Source: Paenibacillus sp. FSL H7-0357 (GTDB lineage Bacteria; Bacillota; Bacilli; Paenibacillales; Paenibacillaceae). From it: DNA of 64,000 bases. Where the stretch lies: NCBI RefSeq assembly GCF_000758525.1, contig NZ_CP009241.1:5952001-6016000 (forward strand), given 5' to 3'. The translations under genes and the position numbers were made by a program. How positions within the stretch are numbered: position 1 is the first letter of the stretch; the number at the start of each line of letters is the position of its first letter. The notes under the pieces were generated by a model, which searched no databases, was not told the origin of the DNA, and saw only the letters and a list, made by a program, of their open reading frames with translations. Shown one piece after another: positions 9,471-17,613 of the stretch.

Positions 9471-10724
9471 CTAGTCCAGCGACTGTCCCAGCTCTTCCAG
9501 CTTGATGGTCCGCTGCTCGCCAGTAGCCATCGATTTCAGGGCAATGACGCCGCTGTTCAGCTCATCTTCACCGAGAATCGCTGTGTACCGAGCCGACATG
9601 CGGTCGGCCGATTTCATCTGCGCCTTCATCTTACGGCCCAGATAATCCCGTTCTGCAGAAAAGCCAAGACTGCGCAGAATGAACAATTGTTTCGTAATCT
9701 CCAGATCGGCCGCTTCGCCAAGTGCCACGAAGTATACATCCAGCGGCTTCACCGTCTCCAGCTCTACCCCTTGATTCTCCAGAATCAGCAGGATCCGCTC
9801 CAGCCCGATGCCAAAACCGATGCCCGGCTGATCCGGACCGCCGATTTCCTCCACCAGACCATTGTAACGGCCGCCGCCGCCGACCGTGTCGATAGATCCG
9901 ATGCCGGCTGCTTTATATTCAAACGCTGTATGCGTGTAATAATCCAGTCCGCGTACCAGACGGGGATTGATGCTGTACTCCACACCCATGATATCCAAAT
10001 GCATTTTGACCTTCTCAAAATGAGTTGTGCATTCTTCATCCAGGCTGTCCAGAATGGAAGGCGCACCGCCGAATTTGTCCTGGTCGACCTTGCAATCCAG
10101 CACCCGCAAGGGGTTGCGGTCCATACGCCGCTGGCAGTCACTGCAAAGGTTATCCCTCATCGGTCTCAGGAAATCCAGCAGCTTCTCCCGGTACGCCGCA
10201 CGGCTAGGTACGTTGCCCACGGAGTTCAGCTCTACCCTTACATCCCTCAGTCCCAGATCCTTATAGAACTGGTACCCTAGGGAAATCACTTCCGCATCAA
10301 TCGCCGGATCCACTGCTCCAAATGCCTCGATGCCAAATTGGTGAAACTGGCGGTATCTTCCCGCCTGCGGACGCTCATAACGGAACATGGGACCGATATA
10401 ATACAGCTTGCTTACATCCGGCTCACCGTAAAGCTTGTTCTGAACATAAGCACGGACCACACCGGCTGTTCCTTCCGGACGAAGTGCCAGATCGCGGTCG
10501 CCCTTATCCTTGAAGGTGTACATCTCGCCTTCCACAATGTCCGTTGTTTCCCCTACACCACGTTCGAACAGCGCCGTGTGCTCGAACATAGGAGTGCGGA
10601 TCTCCCGGTAATTGAACCGGCGGCAAAGATCCCTGGCCTTCCCTTCAACATACTGCCATTTCTCAACCGCACCCGGAAGCACATCCTGCGTGCCTGTCGG
10701 TTTCTCGAATCTTTCTTTAGCCAC
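9471..10724 (-). CDS. hisS: Histidyl-tRNA synthetase
   Basis: A 417-residue class IIa synthetase. An N-terminal KPTGTQDVLPG segment begins the catalytic core, followed by motif 2 (GPMFRYERPQAGRYRQFHQF), the histidine-A motif region LVRGLDYYTHTAFE, motif 3 (GFGIGLERILLILE) and a C-terminal anticodon-binding domain (DVYFVALGEAADLEITKQLF). The start is GTG at 10724 with AGGAGGG 7 bp upstream. It is the first gene behind the T-box leader, yet that leader appears to sense Asp rather than His charging. Confidence 0.97.
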   Translation of the reverse strand: MAKERFEKPTGTQDVLPGAVEKWQYVEGKARDLCRRFNYREIRTPMFEHTALFERGVGETTDIVEGEMYTFKDKGDRDLALRPEGTAGVVRAYVQNKLYGEPDVSKLYYIGPMFRYERPQAGRYRQFHQFGIEAFGAVDPAIDAEVISLGYQFYKDLGLRDVRVELNSVGNVPSRAAYREKLLDFLRPMRDNLCSDCQRRMDRNPLRVLDCKVDQDKFGGAPSILDSLDEECTTHFEKVKMHLDIMGVEYSINPRLVRGLDYYTHTAFEYKAAGIGSIDTVGGGGRYNGLVEEIGGPDQPGIGFGIGLERILLILENQGVELETVKPLDVYFVALGEAADLEITKQLFILRSLGFSAERDYLGRKMKAQMKSADRMSARYTAILGEDELNSGVIALKSMATGEQRTIKLEELGQSLD

Positions 10725-10784
10725 AGCCTATCCCTCCTGAAAATAACCCCTCTTGCCTGTCTGTTTGTCAACTTCTAAAAAAAA

Positions 10785-11146
10785 CAAAAAAATCCCTCGC
10801 CCTGTTTATAACAAACAGGGACGAGGGATTATTATCAACCTAATAATACACCCGTGGTACCACCCACATTCCGGATCCATGCAACTGCCTGAATCCGCTC
10901 TAAGCGGTTAACGCCCGCCTACGCGCAATCGGCTACTGACTCCCGGCAATCTTCATTGCCTGCTTTCGCCGTGCGTTCTCGGGGAGGTCATTCATCCGTT
11001 CATCAACAGAATCCTTGCAGCCGGGCGGAAACGGTAAGCTCATCCTACGGTAGGACGATATCCATCTCTGCGGGGGATTCCTCTCTGGGGTTGTGGGGTA
11101 CGGATTACTTGGTCCCGTCATCAAAACTTTATGACAATCTGTATAT
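10785..11146 (-). promoter_or_regulatory. T-box leader of hisS-aspS, specifier reads GAC (Asp)
   Basis: A tRNA-sensing leader read on the minus strand. Stem I has the AGTA motif (11106-11109) and its 3' strand pairs ATCCGT with ACGGAT. The GAA that follows is one base before GAC at 10987-10989, the position of the specifier codon in glyQS-type leaders. The T-box core GGGTGGTACCACGGG is at 10851-10865, and the competing terminator (stem 10791-10830, then a T run) is just upstream of hisS. The bulge UGGU can pair with an A or G discriminator base. That suits tRNA-Asp (G73) and not tRNA-His (C73). Uncharged tRNA-Asp would therefore turn on the operon. Confidence 0.88.
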
Positions 11147-11152
11147 TGTTAG

Positions 11153-11181
11153 ATTCTACTGAACCACTGCGCTAAAGTCAA
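11153..11181 (-). promoter_or_regulatory. Promoter of the hisS T-box leader
   Basis: Minus-strand TTGACT and TAGAAT are separated by 17 bp, a near-consensus SigA promoter. Transcription would begin near 11146, just before stem I of the T-box. Confidence 0.75.
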
Positions 11182-11204
11182 GGAATCCAATAAAAAAAGC
11201 TATT

Positions 11205-11272
11205 ACAAAAAAAAGTGACCTGCAGCCGATTGCTGCAGGTCCATCATCATATATTATAAAAAAGGGGGTCAT
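11205..11272 (-). ncRNA. Candidate C-rich small RNA with intrinsic terminator
   Basis: On the minus strand a perfect TATAAT (11279-11284) precedes a stretch containing CCCCC followed by six T (11258-11268). Next is a perfect 10-bp hairpin (GACCTGCAGC / GCTGCAGGTC, 11217-11241) and eight T. The element has no open reading frame and is not needed by either neighbour, since the gene at 11534-11983 has its own terminator. An RNA of about 65-70 nt with an unpaired C-rich patch would resemble the RsaE/RoxS class in style. The -35 region is poor, and I cannot assign it to a known family. Confidence 0.4.
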
Positions 11273-11456
11273 GCTTCTATTATAAACACGCTATATTAAG
11301 GAATCATGAATGTAATATTACGGTTGTATTACAGAAAAGAAAGCGTTTTATAAATCTGGACAATCCCCTACTGAAACACAAGGATTACTTTACACTACAA
11401 CATAATTCCCTGTCCAGAGAAAAAAAAGAAATATTACTGTTCTTGGATTTTAAAAA

Positions 11457-11489
11457 GCTCCGCCAATCCCTGTAACGGATCGGCGGAGC
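11457..11489 (-). terminator. Terminator of the hypothetical gene at 11534-11983
   Basis: A hairpin with arms GCTCCGCC / GGCGGAGC followed on the minus strand by TTTTTA, starting 45 bp after the stop codon. Confidence 0.8.
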
Positions 11490-11533
11490 TGTAGTTTCGC
11501 AACTATTCATCTGCGAGAGAGCGTGCTCTCTTT

Positions 11534-11983
11534 TTAATCAAAGATTTCCACGTAAGCACGCTTCCGGCGCAGCGCCTCGATAACCTCATCCTGTTTGCCG
11601 TCAGCCACCTTAACTTCCATGACATAACGAAGATCATCCAAATCCCTGTCGTCAAATTCAGCATGATTCCGGACATCACCCGCACTGCGGTTATCCAAAT
11701 CATCAGGACCGTCATTCACATCGATTGCCGGTACAATAGGGGCACCGGCAATCGGGCCGGAGCCTGCAACCGCACCCGTAGCGCCAAATGCGCCTCCGGT
11801 CATCGCGGAGTTGTTATAAGGAACCAAGGGAATCAGGATATTATTTCTGTAATTCCCGTCTGTTTTTAAAGGATCCGTCAGCGGGGATACTTCCAGATTA
11901 TCCACTCCGTAAGGAATCAATGCCGTCTTAGCGCCTTCTGCTTCATCTTCTGTTCTGAAATAAGCCTGGATTCTTCTACTCAT
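11534..11983 (-). CDS. Conserved hypothetical protein, possibly stress related
   Basis: A 149-residue soluble protein without signal peptide. The N-terminus (RRIQAYFRTEDEAEGAKTALIPYGVDNLEVSPL) looks like the small alpha/beta fold of general-stress proteins that begin with similar segments. A Gly/Ala-rich middle (about 62-85) and an acidic stretch (DVNDGPDDLDNRS) follow, then a C-terminal strand-helix unit ending in AYVEIFD. A good GGAGG-like site precedes the ATG. It is monocistronic with its own terminator. The two terminal segments may be halves of one ferredoxin-like domain split by the linker. No function can be assigned. Confidence 0.75.
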   Translation of the reverse strand: MSRRIQAYFRTEDEAEGAKTALIPYGVDNLEVSPLTDPLKTDGNYRNNILIPLVPYNNSAMTGGAFGATGAVAGSGPIAGAPIVPAIDVNDGPDDLDNRSAGDVRNHAEFDDRDLDDLRYVMEVKVADGKQDEVIEALRRKRAYVEIFD

Positions 11984-12032
11984 TGTCGTTCCCTCCTTGG
12001 ATTGTTGTTTGATTTTGGGGGCCCAGCTTTTA

Positions 12033-12539
12033 TTACAACACCTTCAACAGCTCACGCACAAATGCGGGCTCATCTTTTGGTGTGCGTGAAGTAATGTAAT
12101 TGCCGTCCACGACGACCTCTTCATCCTTAAATTCCGCTCCTGCGTTAACCACATCATCCTTAAGGGGCGGGTAGGATGTCACCGTGCGGCCTTGCAGCAA
12201 GTCTGCGCTGATCAGGATTTGCGGTCCGTGGCAGATGGAGGCAATCGGCTTGCCTGTTCCACTTACTTCCTTCACAAAGCTCAGGATATCAGGATCGAGC
12301 CGTAAATTTTCCGGGGACGAGCCTCCGGGAATAACCACAGCGTCATAGTCTGCGGCTTTCACCTCGCTGATGGCTTTATCGGCTGCATAGGACACACTGC
12401 CTTTTTTGCCGAGCAAGGTTTCGTTTTTCTTCAGACCGATGATCTCCGCCTGATGCCCTGCTTTTATGACTTCATCGTAAGGTATCTTCATTTCGGAATC
12501 TTCAAAACCGTTGGCGAGCAGAAATGCAACTTTACTCAT
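12033..12539 (-). CDS. DJ-1/PfpI family protein (protease/deglycase-like)
   Basis: A 168-residue member of the DJ-1/PfpI glutamine-amidotransferase-like superfamily. The nucleophile elbow is visible as SICHGPQILISADLL, with Cys followed by His as in PfpI and YhbO-type proteins. The N-terminal VAFLLANGFEDSEMKIPYDE contains the conserved Glu of the active site. Members act as protein deglycases, glyoxalases or peptidases; which applies is not visible here. I chose ATG 12539 (AGGAG 10 bp upstream) over an in-frame GTG 21 bases earlier that overlaps the ribosome site. It is a single gene. Confidence 0.88.
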   Translation of the reverse strand: MSKVAFLLANGFEDSEMKIPYDEVIKAGHQAEIIGLKKNETLLGKKGSVSYAADKAISEVKAADYDAVVIPGGSSPENLRLDPDILSFVKEVSGTGKPIASICHGPQILISADLLQGRTVTSYPPLKDDVVNAGAEFKDEEVVVDGNYITSRTPKDEPAFVRELLKVL

Positions 12540-12678
12540 GAGATTAATTCTCCTCTCCACTTTTCTGTTCTCGTCTTCTTATTACCCTTATTGCAGCGCT
12601 TTCTAACGAAGTGCAGCGGCTTACCTTTCTTTTCATCCCTTTACGCTATAAAAAGAGTTACGCCCAATATGCCAAAAA

Positions 12679-12722
12679 CCGCAGCCTCCCAAGCATTTCA
12701 AGTGCGCGGCAGGAGGCTGCGG
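12679..12722 (-). terminator. Terminator-like hairpin overlapping a small reading frame
   Basis: Arms of 11 bp (CCGCAGCCTCC / GGAGGCTGCGG) are followed on the minus strand by TTTTTGG. No long gene ends here, which points to a short transcript read leftwards, possibly the 51-codon frame at 12698-12853. Confidence 0.55.
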
Positions 12723-12853
12723 CTTCTTCCTTTCAACACGTCAGTCTCTTGTTGCTCCACGGTCCCTTTGGCCGCAGCAGCGGCTTCTGCAGAACTTCCG
12801 GCCGCATATGCCGGCAAGACGCTCCATACCCATGCTTTCTGTGATTGTCTCAT
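12698..12853 (-). CDS. Possible 51-residue small protein
   Basis: An ATG at 12853 with AGGGAG about 7 bp upstream opens a 51-codon frame ending in TGA inside the loop of the terminator hairpin. The peptide starts MRQSQKAWVW, has an Ala-rich middle (SSAEAAAAAKG) and a basic C-terminus (KGRSRSLLPRT). No family is recognised. Its main support is a good ribosome site and an exclusive terminator; it lies between two other terminators. It may be spurious. The rest of 12540-13035 shows no gene. Confidence 0.3.
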   Translation of the reverse strand: MRQSQKAWVWSVLPAYAAGSSAEAAAAAKGTVEQQETDVLKGRSRSLLPRT

Positions 12854-12937
12854 GCTGGACTCCCTGCTCCTCGGCGAATTATGACTCTCCCTTAGTTTAT
12901 CCAGCCCAGAACGCCTCTATCCGCAGGGAAAAAGCAA

Positions 12938-12983
12938 AGGATGCCGCATAGGGTCCTTGGAACGGAACCCCACGCGGCATCCT
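12938..12983 (-). terminator. Terminator of the relA-dtd operon
   Basis: A 10-bp stem (AGGATGCCGC / GCGGCATCCT) with an inner stem, followed on the minus strand by TTTGCTTTTTCCC, about 50 bp downstream of dtd. Confidence 0.7.
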
Positions 12984-13035
12984 CGATGCACGTAAACATC
13001 TTAAATTAAGCCAAAGCGGCAATTAAATTTCACAG

Positions 13036-13479
13036 CTAACCCCGGCTGTCCAGAATCAGGGTGACCGGGCCCCAATTGGTCAGTGATACATCCATCATTG
13101 CGCCGAACACGCCTGTTTCCACCGTAAGTCCGCCATTTCTCAGCTCATGGTTGAAATAGTCGTAGAGCCGCTCTGCCTCAGCGGGTGCTGCGGCAGCCAT
13201 AAAGTTGGGACGCCGGCCTTTACGGCAATCTCCATACAGCGTAAACTGCGACACGGACAAGATTGCTCCGCCGGTCTCGGTAACGCTGAAGTTCATTTTG
13301 CCGGATTCATCTTCAAAAATGCGCAATCCGGCGATCTTGTCGGCCAAATATTTAGCATCCTTCTCCGTATCCTCATGAGTAACGCCGACAAGCAGCATCA
13401 GGCCTTGGCCTACAGCTCCAGTGACTGTCCCATCCACGGTAACTTTTGCTTCCTTGCAGCGCTGCACGACCACTCTCAT
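13036..13479 (-). CDS. dtd: D-aminoacyl-tRNA deacylase
   Basis: A 147-residue cytoplasmic enzyme that hydrolyses D-amino acids, and glycine on tRNA-Ala, from mischarged tRNAs. The signature motifs are intact: [19 protein letters not shown] (the SQxT motif) and the cis Gly-Pro motif in [11 protein letters not shown] near the C-terminus. Full length for the family. The ATG has AAGGAG 12 bp upstream. It follows relA by 21 bp, as in B. subtilis (relA-dtd), so the two are cotranscribed. Confidence 0.96.
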   Translation of the reverse strand: MRVVVQRCKEAKVTVDGTVTGAVGQGLMLLVGVTHEDTEKDAKYLADKIAGLRIFEDESGKMNFSVTETGGAILSVSQFTLYGDCRKGRRPNFMAAAAPAEAERLYDYFNHELRNGGLTVETGVFGAMMDVSLTNWGPVTLILDSRG

Positions 13480-13500
13480 TGGTGCGTTCCACTCCTTGCC

Positions 13501-15681
13501 TTATTGCATAATGCGGTTAACCGTATATACATCCTTGACCCGTTTCACCCGATCGACCACTGATTGCAAATGGTCTGTATTGCGGATAAGGATCGTCATA
13601 TGAATCATCGCCATCTTGTTCTTGTCGGAGCGTCCGGTGACCGCAGAAATGTTAGTCTTGCTCTCTGACACCGCCTGCAGCACTTCATTGAGCAGGCCGT
13701 TGCGGTCATGGCCGGTAATCTCAATATCAACACTGTAGTTGGCCTCCATACTGCCTTCCCATTCCACTTCAATCACACGTGCCGACTCTTCTCCGTCACC
13801 ATCGCCCGGAATGTTCGGGCAGTCCTCGCGGTGGACGGAAACGCCGCGTCCGCGCGTCACATAACCGATAATGTCATCGCCAGGGACCGGATTGCAACAT
13901 CGTGCAAAGCGGACCAGCAGATTATCAATTCCTTTTACACGCACTCCGTTGGTTGGCTGATTCCGTTTCTCTCCGCTGGACTTAATCTCCTTCATCTCAG
14001 AAGTAAGCTCCAGATGCCCCGCAGCCTCTTCCTGATCCTTGCGCAGCTTCTCCGTGAGCTTGGAGGCAATCTGCGCCGCAGTAATCCCTCCGAAACCGAC
14101 TGCCGAGAGCATATCTTCCAAATCGCCAAAAGCGAATTTCTTCGATACTTCAGTCAGCTTATCTTCCGTAAGCCAATCCGATACTTCAACATTGAGGCGC
14201 TTCAGCTCGCGTTCGATCGCTTCACGGCCTTTTTCAACGTTCTCCTCGCGTTTCTCCTTCTTAAACCATTGCTTGATCTTGCTCCGTGCATGCGAGGATT
14301 GTGCGATCTTCAACCAGTCCCGGCTGGGACCATACGAATTCTTCGAGGTCAGGATCTCCACGATATCCCCGGTCTTCAGCTTGTGATCCAGCGGCACGAT
14401 CCGCCCGTTCACCTTGGAGCCGATAGTCCGGTTACCTACCTCCGTATGGATACGGAAAGCAAAATCAAGCGGAACGGAACCTGCCGGCAGCTCCACAACC
14501 TCGCCCTTCGGGGTAAATACGAAGACAAGGTCGGAGAAAAAATCCATTTTGAGCGATTCGACAAACTCTTCCGCATCCTTGGCTTCATGCTGCAGTTCCA
14601 GGATTTCGCGGAAAAACGGCATCCGGTTCTCCGGATTGACGTTATTGCTGTTTCCTTCTTTATAAGCCCAGTGGGCGGCAATCCCGAACTCTGCGGTGCG
14701 GTGCATCTCCCAGGTACGGATCTGCACTTCCGTTGGCTCTCCGCCTGGACCCACTACCGTCGTATGCAGCGATTGGTACATGTTCGCTTTGGGCATGGCT
14801 ATATAATCCTTGAAACGTCCGGGCATCGGCTTCCAAAGAGTATGAATAATCCCTAATGTGGCATAACAATCCTTAATGTTGTCGACGATAATGCGGATAG
14901 CGAGCAGATCATAGATTTCGTTAAACTGCTTGTTTTTGGTGCTCATTTTGTTATAGACACTGTAAATATGCTTGGGACGTCCCGACAGATCGCCTTCAAT
15001 GCCCATTTCATCGAGTTTGGCTCGAATGCGGCCGATTACGCTCTCAATGAACATTTCGCGTTCCGCCCGCTTTTTATGCACCAAATTGGCAATACGGTAG
15101 TATTGCTGCGGATTCAGGTAACGGAGAGCGATATCCTCCATTTCCCATTTAATCGCCGATATCCCCAAACGGTCTGCAATGGGACAGAAAATCTCCAGCG
15201 TTTCATAAGAAATGCGGCGCTGGCTTTCTTCTGACTGGTACTTCAGTGTCCGCATATTATGCAGACGATCCGCCAGCTTGATCACAATAACGCGGATATC
15301 CTGAGCCATAGCAATGAACATTTTGCGGTAATTCTCGTTCTGCTGCTCTTCCTTGGAACGGAAACGGATGCGTTCCAGCTTCGTCAGACCATCCACCAGC
15401 ATGGCACAGGTATCGCCAAAATTCTCGCGGATCTGCTCCAGTGACACCGTTGTATCTTCTACGACATCATGCAGCAGCGCTGCAATAATGGATATGACAT
15501 CCATCTGCATATTCACAACAATATCTGCGACCGCGAGCGGATGCAGAATGTATGGCTCCCCCGATTTCCGAACCTGCCCGTGATGAGCCTGATCGGCAAA
15601 TTCATAAGCTTCCCGGATGCGGAGAAGATCTTTTTCTTTTATATAGGCGCTAGCCTTTTCAATTAATTGCTCTATGCCCAT
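13501..15681 (-). CDS. relA: Bifunctional (p)ppGpp synthetase/hydrolase RelA/SpoT
   Basis: A 726-residue long RSH enzyme controlling the stringent response. An HD hydrolase domain (about 25-180) contains HDVVEDT, so the hydrolase is expected to be active. The synthetase domain (about 230-360) contains GRFKDYIAMPKANMYQSLHT. A TGS domain (VFVFTPKGEVVELPAGSVPL), a zinc-finger region with RFARCCNPVPGDDIIGYVTR and a C-terminal ACT domain follow. Length and order match Rel of Bacillota. The ribosome site before the ATG is weak and distant. In B. subtilis relA directly follows apt; here a uracil permease on the other strand separates them. Confidence 0.97.
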   Translation of the reverse strand: MGIEQLIEKASAYIKEKDLLRIREAYEFADQAHHGQVRKSGEPYILHPLAVADIVVNMQMDVISIIAALLHDVVEDTTVSLEQIRENFGDTCAMLVDGLTKLERIRFRSKEEQQNENYRKMFIAMAQDIRVIVIKLADRLHNMRTLKYQSEESQRRISYETLEIFCPIADRLGISAIKWEMEDIALRYLNPQQYYRIANLVHKKRAEREMFIESVIGRIRAKLDEMGIEGDLSGRPKHIYSVYNKMSTKNKQFNEIYDLLAIRIIVDNIKDCYATLGIIHTLWKPMPGRFKDYIAMPKANMYQSLHTTVVGPGGEPTEVQIRTWEMHRTAEFGIAAHWAYKEGNSNNVNPENRMPFFREILELQHEAKDAEEFVESLKMDFFSDLVFVFTPKGEVVELPAGSVPLDFAFRIHTEVGNRTIGSKVNGRIVPLDHKLKTGDIVEILTSKNSYGPSRDWLKIAQSSHARSKIKQWFKKEKREENVEKGREAIERELKRLNVEVSDWLTEDKLTEVSKKFAFGDLEDMLSAVGFGGITAAQIASKLTEKLRKDQEEAAGHLELTSEMKEIKSSGEKRNQPTNGVRVKGIDNLLVRFARCCNPVPGDDIIGYVTRGRGVSVHREDCPNIPGDGDGEESARVIEVEWEGSMEANYSVDIEITGHDRNGLLNEVLQAVSESKTNISAVTGRSDKNKMAMIHMTILIRNTDHLQSVVDRVKRVKDVYTVNRIMQ

Positions 15682-15931
15682 TCTCGTCGTATCCGTTTCC
15701 TTTCTATAAAGAAAAATTCCGTAATGGAGTTTATCTATTTAATGAATGAACCCGCAAGGTGTGTCCGGTTTGCAGGGTTATCAGCTATTCCAGGCTACAC
15801 TACACGCAGTTTAAAGTTGTTTATAATTATGACGCTTACGATGGATTACGTCAACACTTGCCATAGTGTGGCATTCCTGCAGGCTTAGGCCTCAAAGAAT
15901 GGGCAATTTCGTGGCATCTGTAAAATTGTTG

Positions 15932-15960
15932 TTGTAAAAAGTCGCCGTACTATTTAATCT
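15932..15960 (+). promoter_or_regulatory. Candidate promoter of the uracil permease gene
   Basis: TTGTAA and TAATCT are separated by exactly 17 bp, ending 62 bp before the TTG start at 16023. No PyrR attenuator hairpin is evident in the short leader. The 341-bp gap 15682-16022 shows nothing else I can support. Confidence 0.5.
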
Positions 15961-16022
15961 AGTAAAAGCGGTTTTCCGCGACCTAACCTAAAACTACATA
16001 AAAGAAAGAGAAGTGAACTCCA

Positions 16023-17333
16023 TTGCAACGCGAATTTCAAGTTAATGAGAAACTCCCTTGGGGCCCGGGATTTCTGCTAAGTCTTCAGCATTTATTCGCC
16101 ATGTTTGGCAGCACGGTGCTTGTCCCCAACCTGTTTGGGGTAGACCCTGGCATGATCCTGTTGATGAACGGTATCGGCACATTGCTCTACATCCTGATTA
16201 CCCGCGGCAAAATCCCGGCTTATCTTGGATCAAGCTTTGCCTTTATCTCACCGGTACTCAGCGTGCTTACCAAAAACGAGAGCGATCATATGCATGGATA
16301 TTCGCTTGTACTGGGAGCGTTTATTGTTACCGGTATTATCTTTATTCTCGTCGCTTTAGTCGTCCGTTATGCCGGTACAGGCTGGATTGATGTGGTGTTC
16401 CCTCCGGCGGTTATGGGCGCAATCGTGGCGACCATCGGACTGGAGCTGGTGCCGGTTGCCGCACGTATGGCCGGACTGATCGCTCCTGAAGGTGTAAGTA
16501 CTGCCGACTGGACACCGGACGGAAGCGCAATTACGCTGTCTATGGTAACGCTGGGTGTAACGGTTATTGGCGCAGTACTCTTCCGGGGCTTCCCCAAAAT
16601 CATTCATATTCTGATCGGGATTGTTACCGGTTATGTGCTGGCCTATATTATGCACAAGGTTAACACGGGTGCCATTTCCGACGCACAGTTCCTCTCCCAC
16701 CCGACGATCGTCACCCCATCCTTTGACTGGGAAGTAATCTTCACCATTATTCCTGTATCCCTTGTCGTTATCGTTGAACACATCGGCCACTTGCTCGTAA
16801 CCAGCAACATTGTCGGCAAAGATCTGGCGAAAGATCCTGGTCTTGACCGCTCGCTGATGGGGAACGGGATTTCCACCGTCCTCTCCGGATTCATGGGTTC
16901 TACTCCTAATACTACTTACGGCGAGAACATCGGTGTTATGGCCTTAACCAAAGTGTATTCGGTGTATGTGATCGGCGGAGCAGCTGTCATTGCCATTCTG
17001 CTCTCGTTCTCCGGCACCTTCTCTTCTATCATTGCCAATATCCCCGCACCGGTAATGGGCGGAGTCTCTCTCTTGCTGTTCGGGGTTATCGCGGCTTCCG
17101 GTTTGCGGATCTTTGTAGAGCAGAAGGTCGACTTCTCCAAAGCAACCAATATGATTCTGGCTACCTTGGTGCTTGTTGTCGGCATCAGCGGCATCTCCCT
17201 GAACATGGGCAAAGTGGAGCTTAAAGGAATGGCGCTGGCTACGATTGTTGGTATGGTTCTGTCTCTGCTCTTCAAGCTGTTCGAGGTTCTTGGCTGGTCA
17301 AACGAGCAGGAAAAAGAGAAGTCCGCCCATTAG
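16023..17333 (+). CDS. Uracil permease (NCS2 family, UraA/PyrP type)
   Basis: A 436-residue membrane symporter for uracil. The N-terminus KLPWGPGFLLSLQHLFAMFG is the uracil-permease signature: the Q-H-hydrophobic-F motif after the first helix. VPNLFGVDPGMILLMNGIGTLLYILITRGKIPAYLGSS and the central VIVEHIGHL motif with the conserved Glu follow; GFMGSTPNTTYGEN is the second substrate-site motif. It starts at TTG, with a modest GAAG ribosome site. It is a single-gene unit inserted between relA and apt on the opposite strand. Salvage of nucleobases is a shared theme with apt and the purine permease at 5.3 kb. Confidence 0.92.
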   Translation: MQREFQVNEKLPWGPGFLLSLQHLFAMFGSTVLVPNLFGVDPGMILLMNGIGTLLYILITRGKIPAYLGSSFAFISPVLSVLTKNESDHMHGYSLVLGAFIVTGIIFILVALVVRYAGTGWIDVVFPPAVMGAIVATIGLELVPVAARMAGLIAPEGVSTADWTPDGSAITLSMVTLGVTVIGAVLFRGFPKIIHILIGIVTGYVLAYIMHKVNTGAISDAQFLSHPTIVTPSFDWEVIFTIIPVSLVVIVEHIGHLLVTSNIVGKDLAKDPGLDRSLMGNGISTVLSGFMGSTPNTTYGENIGVMALTKVYSVYVIGGAAVIAILLSFSGTFSSIIANIPAPVMGGVSLLLFGVIAASGLRIFVEQKVDFSKATNMILATLVLVVGISGISLNMGKVELKGMALATIVGMVLSLLFKLFEVLGWSNEQEKEKSAH

Positions 17334-17357
17334 ACCCCGAATACTTATATATGAAGA

Positions 17358-17394
17358 AAACGGATGCTCATCTGCTTCAGGATGGCATCCGTTT
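17358..17394 (+). terminator. Hairpin after the uracil permease gene
   Basis: Inverted repeat AAACGGATGC / GCATCCGTTT begins 25 bp after the stop. The downstream T run is short, so it may be a weak terminator or an mRNA-protecting hairpin. Confidence 0.5.
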
Positions 17395-17541
17395 ATAGTA
17401 AATAAACAGATTGATTTAAGCTGTCCCCATTTGGGCGAGGACGTAGCTACGGTGAATATTTGGCCTTCCGGCCGCTGTTGTCGTAAGAATTTCTTGATTG
17501 TACCCGCTATATGCGGTGGAAAACGAATCAATTATATTAAT

Positions 17542-17583
17542 AAAAGCGGACCGCTGTCTTCATTCGACAGCGGTCCGCTTTTT
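17542..17583. terminator. Strong bidirectional terminator between the uracil permease gene and apt
   Basis: A perfect 14-bp stem (AGCGGACCGCTGTC and its complement) with A and T runs on both sides, placed 31 bp after the apt stop on the minus strand. Confidence 0.85.
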
Positions 17584-17613
17584 ATTTCCCGGGAAAAGTT
17601 ATCCCGTTTGAAA

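Noticed and set aside
9423..10280. Open frame of 285 codons on the plus strand
   Set aside because: It is antisense to hisS, which is certain from its motifs; no ribosome site.
11153..11181. Plus-strand gene in the T-box region
   Set aside because: The short frames there coincide with conserved T-box stems on the minus strand.
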